Position numbers and translations under genes: made by a program
Source of the DNA: an uncultured Acholeplasmataceae bacterium
Lineage (GTDB): Bacteria; Bacillota_I; Bacilli_A; Acholeplasmatales; Acholeplasmataceae
Length of the DNA stretch: 47,432 nucleotides
Assembly: GCA_927441705.1 (NCBI GenBank)
Contig: CAKMKH010000034.1
Location: forward strand, 1 to 47,432
Reading direction: 5' to 3'
Shown here: positions 29,067 through 37,913 of the stretch, in pieces
How positions within the stretch are numbered: position 1 is the stretch's first letter
Layout of the letters: each line of letters begins with the position of its first letter
The notes under the pieces: model-generated
Told to the model about the DNA's origin: nothing
The model's input: only the letters and a program-made list of their open reading frames with translations
Databases searched by the model: none

Positions 29067-29886
29067 AAGTCTTTTATTCATTCCTGCTAATCATCCAGGC
29101 ATGATGCAAAATGCTGATATTTTTAATGCAGATGCTGTTATCTTTGATTTAGAAGATGGTGTTATCATTACTGAAAAGGATGCAGCAAAAGATTTATTAG
29201 TTTCTTTTCTAAATCATTTTCATATGCATCACAAGAAGATTATTGTAAGGATAAATGATATTAATGATATAGATCATATAATTAATCCAAATATAAAAAC
29301 AATTTTACTTCCCAAAGCTAATGAAGAATCACTTCTACTTCTTGACAAAAAGTTAACGTCTTTAGAGAAAAAAATAAAACTAGATTATCATATAGATATC
29401 ATTGCCTTAATAGAAACTCCAGAGTCAGTACTAAACGCGCTAAATATTGCAAAAATAGAAAGAGTTTCTGGCCTTCTGCTTGGTGCAGAGGATTTAGCTA
29501 CTCATTTAAGTGTAGAAAGAACTTTAGAGGGTAAAGAAATAGAATTTGCAAGAAATATGGTTATATATGCAGCCAAATCTTATCAAAAAGATGCTATCGA
29601 TACACCTTATACAAATACTAACAATCAAGATGGATTGGCTTTTGATACCAAGCATGCAAAATCTATTGGGATGAACGCAAAAGCTTGTATCCATCCTAAT
29701 CAAATTGACATTGTCAATGAAATTTTTATGCCTACTAAGGAAGAGATAGAGTTTGCACATAAAATTATGATAGCAAAAGAAAAAGCTGATCAAGAAGGAC
29801 TTGGTGCTTTTTCTGTTGATGGTAAGATGATTGATCAACCCATAATAACAAGAGCTAAACATATATTAGAAAAAATAAAGGAATGA
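29059..29886 (+). CDS. citE: Citrate/citramalate lyase beta subunit
   Basis: Cleaves the acyl-ACP thioester of citramalate (or citrate), releasing pyruvate (or oxaloacetate) and leaving acetyl-ACP. It has 275 residues from ATG 29059; a GTG at 29050 adds three residues and has worse spacing. HpcH/HpaI-aldolase fold motifs are RSLLFIPANHPGMMQNA, DAVIFDLEDGV, IIALIETPESVLNA and LLLGAEDLATHL. KACIHPNQID lies near the end. It overlaps citD by 8 bp. Substrate is set by context: upstream genes make mesaconate. Confidence 0.94.
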   Translation: MIRSLLFIPANHPGMMQNADIFNADAVIFDLEDGVIITEKDAAKDLLVSFLNHFHMHHKKIIVRINDINDIDHIINPNIKTILLPKANEESLLLLDKKLTSLEKKIKLDYHIDIIALIETPESVLNALNIAKIERVSGLLLGAEDLATHLSVERTLEGKEIEFARNMVIYAAKSYQKDAIDTPYTNTNNQDGLAFDTKHAKSIGMNAKACIHPNQIDIVNEIFMPTKEEIEFAHKIMIAKEKADQEGLGAFSVDGKMIDQPIITRAKHILEKIKE

Positions 29887-29890
29887 TAAT

Positions 29891-31408
29891 GTGATTCATA
29901 ACAGTCTAAATCGCAGCATACCAAAACCATATAAAGCTTATACCACAGATGATGCTTTTTTAACTGAATCTTATAAACTATTACCAAAAACAAAACATAA
30001 AGGTATAGTTAATATTGTTGATTCTATATCAACCTTATTTGATATATTAAAAATTACAGATGGCATGACTTTATCATTTCATCACCACTATCGTAACGGT
30101 GATTTACTGTTAAACATGGTCTTAGAGGTTATAAAACAAAAAAATATAAAAAACTTAACACTTGCACCAAGTGCTATTTTTCCTGTTCATGAACCTTTAG
30201 TTGAGCTAATTAAAAATCAAAATATTACTAAAATATATACAAATTATGTGAATGGGCCTGTTGCAGATGCAATTAGTAAAGGACAATTAAAAGATTATCT
30301 GATTATGGATACACACGGGGGTAGAGCAAGAGCCATTGAAACTGGCGACATAAGTATTGATGTTGCATTTGTTGCCGCTAGCGCAGCTGATCATTTAGGT
30401 AATGCTAATGGTATTGATGGACAACATCCGTGTGGTCCTCTTGGGTATATTTATCCAGATATCCACTATGCAAAACACACTGTTGTTGTCACTGATACAA
30501 TATTAGATAAATTAACTAATAATGATATTAGTCATCAATTTATTGACTATTTAATAAAGGTAGATCAAATTGGATTATCTAGTGGTATTGAATCTGGTAC
30601 CACTCAAATGACAAAAGATCCAATTCAACTAAAAATAGCTAAAGATACTGTGAGATTGATTGATGAGTTAAGACTAATAAAAAATGGATTATCTTTCCAA
30701 ACTGGAGCGGGCTCAACGAGTATTGCAGTGAGTCACTTTTTAAAAGAGAAAATGGTTGCTAATCATATTAAGGGATCATTTGCAAGCGGAGGCATAACAG
30801 CAAGTCTAGTTGATATGTATGAAACTGGTTTATTTGAAAAACTATATGATGTTCAATCTTTTGATTTGAAAGCAATAAAATCTTATCAGATAAACAAAAA
30901 TCATTTACTGATGGATGCATCTATGTATGCAAACCCCTTTTATAAACATAACATTGCAAGTAAATTAGACATAGTTATTTTAGGTGCAACAGAAATTGAT
31001 CTCAATTTCAATGTAAATGTCACAACTTCTTCTACAAACAAACTTATGGGAGGAAGTGGTGGTCATTCAGATACTGCTTATGAATCAAAACTAACCATTA
31101 TAACAACCAATTTAGTCAAATCACGTATTTCATCTATAAGAAAACATATACAAACAATATCAACACCTGGAAGCAGTGTTGATGTTGTAGTTACCGAGCG
31201 AGGAATCGCTATAAATCCAAAAAGAATAGACTTACTAGATGCATTAAAAAGTTCAAATCTAAACATTATAACTATAGAAGAACTTTATCAAATGAGTATC
31301 GATATTGCTGGTGAACCTGAACTTTATACACCTAAAGATAGAGTTGTTGGTCTTATTAGATATAGAGATGGATCAATCATTGATTCAATATATGAGGTAT
31401 TACATTAA
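29891..31408 (+). CDS. citF: Citrate/citramalate lyase alpha subunit (CoA/ACP transferase)
   Basis: Transfers the ACP thioester from the acetyl group to the incoming substrate acid, freeing acetate. The 505-residue protein belongs to the CitF family. SFHHHYRNGDLLLNMVLEV, GGRARAIETGDISIDVAF, GLSFQTGAGSTSIAVS and GSGGHSDTAYE are diagnostic. The start is GTG 29891, behind AAAGGAATGATAAT. It completes the D-E-F core complex and is followed immediately by citC, whose ATG adjoins the stop codon. Confidence 0.95.
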   Translation: MIHNSLNRSIPKPYKAYTTDDAFLTESYKLLPKTKHKGIVNIVDSISTLFDILKITDGMTLSFHHHYRNGDLLLNMVLEVIKQKNIKNLTLAPSAIFPVHEPLVELIKNQNITKIYTNYVNGPVADAISKGQLKDYLIMDTHGGRARAIETGDISIDVAFVAASAADHLGNANGIDGQHPCGPLGYIYPDIHYAKHTVVVTDTILDKLTNNDISHQFIDYLIKVDQIGLSSGIESGTTQMTKDPIQLKIAKDTVRLIDELRLIKNGLSFQTGAGSTSIAVSHFLKEKMVANHIKGSFASGGITASLVDMYETGLFEKLYDVQSFDLKAIKSYQINKNHLLMDASMYANPFYKHNIASKLDIVILGATEIDLNFNVNVTTSSTNKLMGGSGGHSDTAYESKLTIITTNLVKSRISSIRKHIQTISTPGSSVDVVVTERGIAINPKRIDLLDALKSSNLNIITIEELYQMSIDIAGEPELYTPKDRVVGLIRYRDGSIIDSIYEVLH

Positions 31409-32407
31409 ATGATGCATTATCAATTTAAAGATATAATTTTAGAATCAGAAATTAATGATGTCAAAACACTACTTGAGAAAAATGACTTAAACTATGAATC
31501 AAACGTCACTAAAACTATTGGTTTATATGACAAAAAGAAATTGGTTGCTACAGGTTCTATTGATCATAATGTCATAAAAATGATAGCTGTAGATCAAGCA
31601 TACCAATCTCAAAATTTGAGTTCAAAAGTATTATCCCATTTACTTTTTGATTTAGAAGCACATCAAATCGAGCATTTTTTCTTGTTTACAAAACCAGAAA
31701 ATAAAAAAGTGTTTTCTAGTTTTTCACTAAATCTAATCATAGAAACAAAAGATATTGTTTTATATGAGAATAGAGAACAAAACATAACATCTAATTTGAA
31801 TTTACTAGCTCAAAATCTTCCAAAGAAAAAATCAAGTAGAGGATGTATTGTCATGAATCTTAACCCCATGACATTAGGACATCTATATCTTATAGAGCAT
31901 GCATCAAAATTAAATGATGATGTTATCATTTTTTTAGTAGAGACAGATGCTTCAATAATCGATTATAATACTAGATATACTATATTGAAAAAATCAATCA
32001 AACATTTAAAAAATGTATATATTTGTCCTTCTACAAATTACATAATTTCTAGAGCGACTTTTCCTACTTACTTTTTAAAGGAACAACTTAAAATGGAAGT
32101 ATATACCAATCTGGATATCTCTATATTTGATAAATACTTTATACCTATTTTTGATATTGACATGCGCTATGTTGGTGACGAACCTATTGATCCCCTAACA
32201 AATAAATATAATAAAATGATGGTAAACATTTTGAAAGACCGTTTAACTATTATTAAAAGAAAAGAGATTACAGGTAAAGTAGTAAGTGCATCATATATAC
32301 GGGAATTAGCCTACAAAAAAGATTATCAAACAATAAAGCAATTAGTTCCTAAAGCAACTTATAAATACTTAATATCCAAAAAAGGAAAAAAATTATTTAA
32401 TGACTGA
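31409..32407 (+). CDS. citC: [Citrate (pro-3S)-lyase] ligase
   Basis: Acetylates the thiol of the lyase acyl carrier protein with acetate and ATP, switching the complex on. The 332-residue protein has an N-terminal GNAT-like domain (about 1-120) and a nucleotidyltransferase domain from about 145. The latter has GCIVMNLNPMTLGHLYLIE, where the TxGH-type motif appears as TLGH. ISASYIRE-type ending is seen as VVSASYIRE. It starts at ATG 31409 (ATG 31412 also possible). It overlaps citXG by 8 bp. It would act equally on a citramalate lyase, as in Clostridium. Confidence 0.93.
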   Translation: MMHYQFKDIILESEINDVKTLLEKNDLNYESNVTKTIGLYDKKKLVATGSIDHNVIKMIAVDQAYQSQNLSSKVLSHLLFDLEAHQIEHFFLFTKPENKKVFSSFSLNLIIETKDIVLYENREQNITSNLNLLAQNLPKKKSSRGCIVMNLNPMTLGHLYLIEHASKLNDDVIIFLVETDASIIDYNTRYTILKKSIKHLKNVYICPSTNYIISRATFPTYFLKEQLKMEVYTNLDISIFDKYFIPIFDIDMRYVGDEPIDPLTNKYNKMMVNILKDRLTIIKRKEITGKVVSASYIRELAYKKDYQTIKQLVPKATYKYLISKKGKKLFND

Positions 32408-33671
32408 TAAAATTCTAATGAGTAGGGAAGAACGTTTCAAAAAAATTCAAGCCCTATCAAAAAATAATAAAATAGTTATATGCTTAAAAGCTAACACACC
32501 TGGAATTGATAAAAATAGATATTCCAGCTTTTTTTTAATCCGTCAACTAGACATCACAATAAATGAATCATTTCAAGTCGAAGAAAAACAAAGTTTTGAT
32601 GGCTTTGATGGACCTTATAACTTATATATTGTCGAGCACAAGTCACTTAAAGACATAAAAGCTGAACTTATACATATTGAAGAAAAACATCCCTTAGGAA
32701 GACTTATAGACTTAGATTTATATGCTAACCAAAACATGATATCTAGAGATGATTATAATCTTTCACAAAGAACATGCATGCTATGTGATAAACCGGCTTT
32801 CGAATGCATTAGAAACAATACACATTCACATTCAGAAGTTTTATCTTACATAGATATAAAGATATATATATACATCGAAGAATTTATAAATTCAATCATA
32901 GAGAAAGCAATACTTAAAGAACTTAATCTCGAAAATAAATTTGGTCTAGTGACGCCTTCTTCTAATGGTTCACATGACGATATGAACTATGAGTTAATGC
33001 TAGAGTCAAAAGATATTATAAAGCCTTACTTATTAGACATACTAAGATTAGGGTTCATTAATCATGAAGATGATCATTTATATCAAAAAGCAAGAGCTCT
33101 TGGACTAAAAGCTGAACTCGAAATGTTTGAAAAAACAAATCAAATCAACACATATAAAGGTTTGATATATATATTGGGATTTGTTCTCTTATCTATTGGT
33201 TATATTATAAAAAATAATTTACCTTACTCTGATTTATTTGTAAGAATTAAGACATTGGCAAAAGATGTTTTAGAAGACTTTGATCAAAACGTCCAAACTG
33301 CTGGTGTGAATTCTTATACAAAATATCAAATTACTGGTATTCGAGGGGAAGTTTTTAATGGCTTACCCACAATTCAAAAAGCTCAAAAAGTATTTATGCA
33401 CCTTGATATAAATGAAGACAAACATCAACATCATCTTCTACTATTTTTTATGATTCATAGTGAAGATACTGTGTTATTAAAAAGAGCTGGTTCGCTAAAA
33501 GACTATCAACATTACAAACAAATGGCAGCTCAAGTAAATCCATATATAGATAAAGACATCATCAATTTCACATCTTACTGCATAAAGCATCATATTAGTA
33601 TAGGTGGTTCAGCTGATTTATTTATTGTATTTCATTTTATTAATTATTTTATGCAATTCTATAAAAAATAA
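32400..33671 (+). CDS. citXG: CitXG fusion: apo-lyase phosphoribosyl-dephospho-CoA transferase / triphosphoribosyl-dephospho-CoA synthase
   Basis: Makes and attaches the CoA-derived prosthetic group of CitD. The 423-residue protein is a natural fusion. Residues 1 to about 155 are CitX-like: SREERFKKIQ, GRLIDLDLYAN, then SQRTCMLCDKPAFECIR. The remainder is CitG-like: GLVTPSSNGSHDDMNYELML, LYQKARALGLKAE and TYKGLIYILG. Such CitXG fusions occur in other bacteria, so this is rare but known. It overlaps citC by 8 bp and is the last gene before a bidirectional terminator. Confidence 0.92.
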   Translation: MTDKILMSREERFKKIQALSKNNKIVICLKANTPGIDKNRYSSFFLIRQLDITINESFQVEEKQSFDGFDGPYNLYIVEHKSLKDIKAELIHIEEKHPLGRLIDLDLYANQNMISRDDYNLSQRTCMLCDKPAFECIRNNTHSHSEVLSYIDIKIYIYIEEFINSIIEKAILKELNLENKFGLVTPSSNGSHDDMNYELMLESKDIIKPYLLDILRLGFINHEDDHLYQKARALGLKAELEMFEKTNQINTYKGLIYILGFVLLSIGYIIKNNLPYSDLFVRIKTLAKDVLEDFDQNVQTAGVNSYTKYQITGIRGEVFNGLPTIQKAQKVFMHLDINEDKHQHHLLLFFMIHSEDTVLLKRAGSLKDYQHYKQMAAQVNPYIDKDIINFTSYCIKHHISIGGSADLFIVFHFINYFMQFYKK

Positions 33672-33692
33672 AAAAGCCGGATGGCTTTTTTA
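33671..33692. terminator. Bidirectional terminator, mut-cit operon / fumarase genes
   Basis: Stem AAAAAGCC / GGCTTTTT with a GGAT loop. T-runs on both strands end the mut-cit operon and the convergent hydratase genes. Confidence 0.85.
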
Positions 33693-33693
33693 C

Positions 33694-34248
33694 TTATAAA
33701 CTGATAGTTTTATATTTTTGAACCTCATCTTTTACCATGTTTCCACCATAAATATCATAGGTCACAATCACTGGAAAATCAATGACTTCTAATTTATAAA
33801 TTGCTTCTGGTCCTAACTCTTCATATGCAATAACTTCACTTTTTATGACTTTCTTTGATAACAGTGCTCCAGCTCCACCTACTGCTTGGAGATAAACAGC
33901 TTTTTGATCAATCATATCTTTAATAAAGTCATCACTTCTATCGCCTTTACCAATCATAACCTTTAATCCTTTTTTCATTAAAGGTAATGCAAAGGGATCC
34001 ATACGATAACTAGATGTTGGTCCACAAGATCCAATAGGGCGTCCTTCTTTTTCTGGAGTTGGTCCGACATAGTAAATGACTTGTCCCTCAAAATCAAATG
34101 GTAACTTTTCGTTTTGATAAATCGCATCTACCATTTTTTTATGTGCTTGATCCCTGCCTGTATAAATAACCCCTGAGATATATATGATATCTCCAGCTTT
34201 CATTTTTTTTATATCTTTTTCTGAAATTGGTGTAATTAATTTCATCAT
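33694..34248 (-). CDS. Class I fumarase-type hydratase, beta subunit
   Basis: C-terminal (swivelling) half of the oxygen-sensitive 4Fe-4S fumarase/tartrate dehydratase/mesaconase family. The 184-residue protein has GDIIYISGVIYTGRDQAHKK, then YYVGPTPEKEGRPIGSCGPTSSYRMD and GKGDRS. GAGALLSKKVI and EAIYKLEVIDFPVIVTYD follow. The ATG overlaps the alpha-subunit stop by 4 bp. It is convergent with the mut-cit operon, which makes mesaconate but has no hydratase of its own. The likely role is therefore mesaconate to citramalate, possibly with fumarase activity too. The sequence alone cannot tell these apart. Confidence 0.9.
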   Translation of the reverse strand: MMKLITPISEKDIKKMKAGDIIYISGVIYTGRDQAHKKMVDAIYQNEKLPFDFEGQVIYYVGPTPEKEGRPIGSCGPTSSYRMDPFALPLMKKGLKVMIGKGDRSDDFIKDMIDQKAVYLQAVGGAGALLSKKVIKSEVIAYEELGPEAIYKLEVIDFPVIVTYDIYGGNMVKDEVQKYKTISL

Positions 34249-35084
34249 ATCACCTCCGTCTTATGTCTTGAAGCATGACATTGAAGATTTATAGCCACAG
34301 GAAGAGATGCGATATGACAAGGGTAAACATTTATTTTAACTGCAAGTGCAGTTGTTGAACCACCAAATCCCATAGGTCCGACGCCTAATTGATTGATCTC
34401 GTCCAATATTTCTTTTTCTAATTTTGCTAAAATAGGATCTTGATTTTCATCTTCTATATCTCTTAAAATAGCTTCTTTTGCTATAAGAGCTGATTTTTCT
34501 AAGTTTCCGCCAATACCAATACCTACAATTAATGGTGGACAAGGTTTCCCACCTGCATAAAAAATTGTATGTAGTACAAGTTTTTTAATACCCTCAATGC
34601 CTTCAGCGGGTGTAAGCATTTTAACTAGACTCATATTTTCACTACCTCCACCTTTTGGAGCTAGAGTTATTTTAATTTGATTCCCTGCAACTAAAGTCAC
34701 ATGAACGATAGCTGGTGTATTATCTTGAGTGTTCTTTCGATCAAGTGGATGTCTAACAACAGACTTTCTAAAAAAACCTTCTTCATAAGCTTCTCTAACA
34801 CCTTGATTAATTGCTTCATATAAGTCTCCTTCGATATGAACATCATATCCAAGTTCAACAAAACAAACAACAAGACCGGTATCTTGACACATAGGTGCTT
34901 TTTCTGTTCTAGCTATCTCATCATTTTCGATGATTTGTTCTAAAACATTTTTCCCAATATTTGATTTTTCTTCTTTAATTTTTTTTCTTAAAATATCAAT
35001 GAAAGACTCTCCTAAGTCACAATTTGCATCGAGAGCTAACCTTTTCACTACTTCTGTAATAGTTTTGGAATCTACATTTCTCAT
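34245..35084 (-). CDS. Class I fumarase-type hydratase, alpha subunit
   Basis: Iron-sulfur half of the two-subunit hydratase; hydrates fumarate or mesaconate. It has 279 residues from ATG 35084, preceded by AGGTGATGAT; an upstream ATG 35102 has no ribosome-binding site. Likely cluster cysteines lie in PMCQDTGLVVCF, GGKPCPPLIVGIGIGG and PCHIASLPVAINLQCHASR. SENMSLVKMLTPAEG is also a family segment. The oxygen-labile cluster suits an anaerobe. Together with the beta subunit it fills the one missing step between methylaspartate ammonia-lyase and the citD-E-F lyase. Confidence 0.92.
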   Translation of the reverse strand: MRNVDSKTITEVVKRLALDANCDLGESFIDILRKKIKEEKSNIGKNVLEQIIENDEIARTEKAPMCQDTGLVVCFVELGYDVHIEGDLYEAINQGVREAYEEGFFRKSVVRHPLDRKNTQDNTPAIVHVTLVAGNQIKITLAPKGGGSENMSLVKMLTPAEGIEGIKKLVLHTIFYAGGKPCPPLIVGIGIGGNLEKSALIAKEAILRDIEDENQDPILAKLEKEILDEINQLGVGPMGFGGSTTALAVKINVYPCHIASLPVAINLQCHASRHKTEVI

Positions 35085-35223
35085 ATCATCACCTATCCCC
35101 ATTATACAATAAAAATACTAACTATTTTAGATAAATAAGTCTAATATAAAAATATATAAACAATTAATTAAATTAGAATAATTATGAGGTTATAAAAAAA
35201 TAACACAAAATCACATAATTCTA

Positions 35224-35252
35224 TAGAAATTGTGTGCAACCTATTATATAAT
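35224..35252 (+). promoter_or_regulatory. Promoter of the phosphonate-type ABC operon
   Basis: TAGAAA (35224-35229), a 17-bp spacer and TATAAT (35247-35252). An imperfect palindrome, CACATAATT...AATTGTGTG centred on TTCTATAGAA, covers the -35 and could be an operator. I see no conserved riboswitch core in this leader. Confidence 0.5.
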
Positions 35253-35285
35253 GGGGTTATAAAATGTTTTAAAAGGAGAAGAGAA

Positions 35286-36197
35286 ATGAAGAAATTTTTA
35301 CTTGCAGTTTTAGTTTTATTTGTTTTTATTGGGGTTGTCGGATGTTCTAATGATGATTATGTGAACCCTGAAGTTTTAGAAGTTCAACTTATTCCATCAA
35401 GAGACTCTGCAGTCTTAGACGCACAAAGAGCACCATTAGAAGCATTATTAGAAGCTGAACTAGATATGGAAGTTAATGTTACTGTAGCAACTGATTATAA
35501 TGCATTGATCGAAGCAATGGCATCAGGACAAGTTCATGTTGGTCTCTTAGCTACTGCATCATATGTATTAGCTCATGATGAAGGTGCTGCTGATGTTATC
35601 CTTAAATCATTACGTTATGACGTTGATGACAATGGTAACTTATTAACTGATCAACCACTTGTTGATGGTTATAAATCTCAACTAGTTGTTGCTGCTGATT
35701 CAGGTATTGAAACTTTAGAAGACTTAGTAGGAAAAAGAATCGCAATTTCATCTTTCACATCAACATCAGGTTTCGTATGGCCAGCAAACTTATTAGCTGA
35801 CAATGATATTGATCCAGAATTAGATGTAACTTGGGTTAATGCAGGTGGTCATGATGCTGCAATCTTAGCACTTGTTAATGGTCAAGCTGATGCTGCATTT
35901 ACATTTAAAGATGCAAGAACATTAGTTGTTGGTGATTATCCAAATATTAATGAATTAGTTATTCATCTTCAAGATACAGAAAGTATTCCAAATGACACTA
36001 TCTCTGTTATTCCAAATTTAGATCCAGATTTAGTACAAGCAATCACAGATGCTTTCTTAGCAATCGCTGCTGACGAAGATGGTATTGCTATCATGGATGC
36101 AATCTATAGCCATAAAGGTTATGCAGTTGCAACTGATGATGAATATGATATCGTAAGAACATACCTTGAAAGACAAAAAGCTTGGGAATTTGAATAA
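35286..36197 (+). CDS. Phosphonate/phosphite-type ABC transporter substrate-binding lipoprotein
   Basis: PhnD-family binding protein. From ATG 35286 (7 bases after GGAG) it has 303 residues; the upstream frame to 35232 is unsupported. The lipoprotein signal is MKKFLLAVLVLFVFIGVVGC, with lipidated Cys20. Family pieces are VNVTVATDYNALIEAMASGQ, VGLLATASYVLA, YKSQLVVAADSGIETLEDLV, FTSTSGFVWPANLL and LVNGQADAAFTFKDAR. PhnD-type proteins bind phosphonates or phosphite; the related mycoplasma P37 binds thiamine pyrophosphate. No phosphonate catabolic gene is here, so the ligand is open. A strong hairpin separates it from the ATPase gene. Confidence 0.88.
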   Translation: MKKFLLAVLVLFVFIGVVGCSNDDYVNPEVLEVQLIPSRDSAVLDAQRAPLEALLEAELDMEVNVTVATDYNALIEAMASGQVHVGLLATASYVLAHDEGAADVILKSLRYDVDDNGNLLTDQPLVDGYKSQLVVAADSGIETLEDLVGKRIAISSFTSTSGFVWPANLLADNDIDPELDVTWVNAGGHDAAILALVNGQADAAFTFKDARTLVVGDYPNINELVIHLQDTESIPNDTISVIPNLDPDLVQAITDAFLAIAADEDGIAIMDAIYSHKGYAVATDDEYDIVRTYLERQKAWEFE

Positions 36198-36227
36198 AGA
36201 TATCATTTTTAAGTAAAAAAATTAAGA

Positions 36228-36253
36228 GAATAGCCACCTTTTGGTGGCTATTC
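36228..36253 (+). promoter_or_regulatory. Intercistronic hairpin between binding protein and ATPase genes
   Basis: Perfect 11-bp stem GAATAGCCACC / GGTGGCTATTC with a TTTT loop and no T-run behind it. It more likely protects or processes mRNA, favouring the binding protein, than terminates transcription. Confidence 0.7.
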
Positions 36254-36276
36254 ATCTCATAAAAGGGGTTTAAGCA

Positions 36277-37116
36277 ATGATAAAATTTGTAAATGTATGC
36301 AAAACATATCCCAATGGAACACAAGCATTAAAAAATGTGAATTTGGAAATCAAAGAAGGTGAATTTGTAGCAATCCTTGGATTATCTGGTGCAGGTAAAT
36401 CCACTCTTCTTAGAACTCTAAATCAAATTATCCCAGTAACTAGTGGAGAAATTTTATTCGAATATGTTGATAAAGAAACTCATGAAATATTTGGTAGTCA
36501 ACAAAAGGATGACCTAATCTCAATTGATATTACAAAACTTAAAGGTAAAGAATTGAGAAAAATGCGTGCCCAAATTGGTATGATTTTTCAAAGTTTTAAC
36601 ATTATAAAAAGAATGTCTGTATTGCAAAATGTCTTATCTGGTCGTGTAGCATTCCATCCAACTTGGAGAACTATTATTGGTTTGTTTCCTGAAGAAGATA
36701 AACAAATTGCATATCGTGCTTTAAAAAAGGTTGATATACTTGAAAAAACTTATTCTAGAGCTAGTGAATTATCAGGTGGCCAGATGCAAAGAGTTGCAAT
36801 TGCTAGAAGTTTAGCCCAAGAAGCTAAAATTTTATTAGCTGATGAACCAGTAGCATCACTTGATCCTATTACTACTTTTGAAGTCATGGAATTTATCAAA
36901 AAAGTGAATGTCGAAGAAAATATTACTACTATAGCTAATCTTCACCATGTCGATTTAGCACTTAAATATGCTACACGTATAGTTGGTGTAAGAGATGGCG
37001 AGATTGTTTATGATGTTCCAGTTTCAAGAAAAGCTCAAGCTCAAATCATTGATGATTTAGAAAAAGTTTATGGTAGACCAATCACTCAAGATGATTTTGT
37101 AGGTGATGAAGAATGA
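36277..37116 (+). CDS. phnC: Phosphonate-type ABC transporter ATPase (PhnC family)
   Basis: Cytoplasmic ATPase that drives import. The 279-residue protein has Walker A GLSGAGKST at about residue 35, the Q-loop QIGMIFQSFNII, signature LSGGQMQR, Walker B ILLADEPVASLDP and a switch histidine in IANLHHVDLA. The PhnC-specific stretch LSGRVAFHPTWRTIIGLFPEED is recognisable in parts. The start ATG 36277 follows AAAAGGGG. It ends in a 4-bp overlap with the first permease gene. Substrate is unknown, as for the binding protein. Confidence 0.93.
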   Translation: MIKFVNVCKTYPNGTQALKNVNLEIKEGEFVAILGLSGAGKSTLLRTLNQIIPVTSGEILFEYVDKETHEIFGSQQKDDLISIDITKLKGKELRKMRAQIGMIFQSFNIIKRMSVLQNVLSGRVAFHPTWRTIIGLFPEEDKQIAYRALKKVDILEKTYSRASELSGGQMQRVAIARSLAQEAKILLADEPVASLDPITTFEVMEFIKKVNVEENITTIANLHHVDLALKYATRIVGVRDGEIVYDVPVSRKAQAQIIDDLEKVYGRPITQDDFVGDEE

Positions 37117-37913
37117 CAGAACATCAACAAGATACACTTTATCTTGTTAAACCAAAGCGATATAAATTTTGGTTTAATATCTTTATCTTTGTATTTTTAG
37201 TTGTTGGAAGTTTAATATTTGCTAAATTTAGTTTTATTGAAGTTCTTCAAAACTTTTTCCAAAGCACTAGATTACTAAAAAGAATGTTTTTTCCACCAAG
37301 TTGGGAATATGCAAATAATGTCATAAAACCTTTACTAGAAACTATCCAAATGGCTATTGTAGGTTCTTTTGTTGGAGCGTTTTTTGCATTCCCAGTATCT
37401 TTGTTAGCTGCGAGCACATTTACAAATAATAAATATGTAAATATACCTACACGTTTAATATTAAATATTTTTAGAACGATTCCAGCGCTAGTTTTAGCGT
37501 CTTTATTTGTTGCTATTTTTGGAATCGGGAATTTTGCTGGTGTCCTAGCATTATCAATATTTTCATTTGGTTTAGTCTCTAAAATGTTATATGAAACTAT
37601 TGAATCTATTGACGAAGGTCAAGTTGAAGCTATTAAATCTGTTGGTGGTAACAAAATGGAAATATTGAGATATGCGATTATACCTCAAGTACTTCCACAA
37701 TATTTATCTTATACGCTTTATGCATTTGAAGTAAACGTGAGAGCTGCTGCTGTCCTTGGTTATGTAGGTGCTGGTGGTATTGGTCAAGTTTACGAACGTG
37801 CTTTAGCTTTTAGACTATTTGATCGTGTTGGTATAATCATAATTATCTCATTCGGTGCAGTATTAATCATTGATACAGTATCCACAGCGATTAGAAAGAG
37901 GTTGGTACGATGA
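37113..37913 (+). CDS. phnE: Phosphonate-type ABC transporter permease 1 (PhnE family)
   Basis: Membrane subunit with a hydrophobic N-terminal segment (about 20-45) and a typical ABC permease core of five or six helices. The ATPase-coupling EAA loop is VEAIKSVGGNKMEILRYAIIP. The family signature near the end, RAAAVLGYVGAGGIG, identifies PhnE. It has 266 residues. It overlaps both neighbours by 4 bp, giving tight translational coupling and a predicted one-to-one dimer with permease 2. Confidence 0.92.
   Translation: MTEHQQDTLYLVKPKRYKFWFNIFIFVFLVVGSLIFAKFSFIEVLQNFFQSTRLLKRMFFPPSWEYANNVIKPLLETIQMAIVGSFVGAFFAFPVSLLAASTFTNNKYVNIPTRLILNIFRTIPALVLASLFVAIFGIGNFAGVLALSIFSFGLVSKMLYETIESIDEGQVEAIKSVGGNKMEILRYAIIPQVLPQYLSYTLYAFEVNVRAAAVLGYVGAGGIGQVYERALAFRLFDRVGIIIIISFGAVLIIDTVSTAIRKRLVR

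Noticed and set aside
35103-35285. Riboswitch before the ABC operon (for example thiamine pyrophosphate)
   Set aside because: No conserved CUGAGA-type core or paired helices are visible. Only a promoter and an imperfect palindrome are seen.
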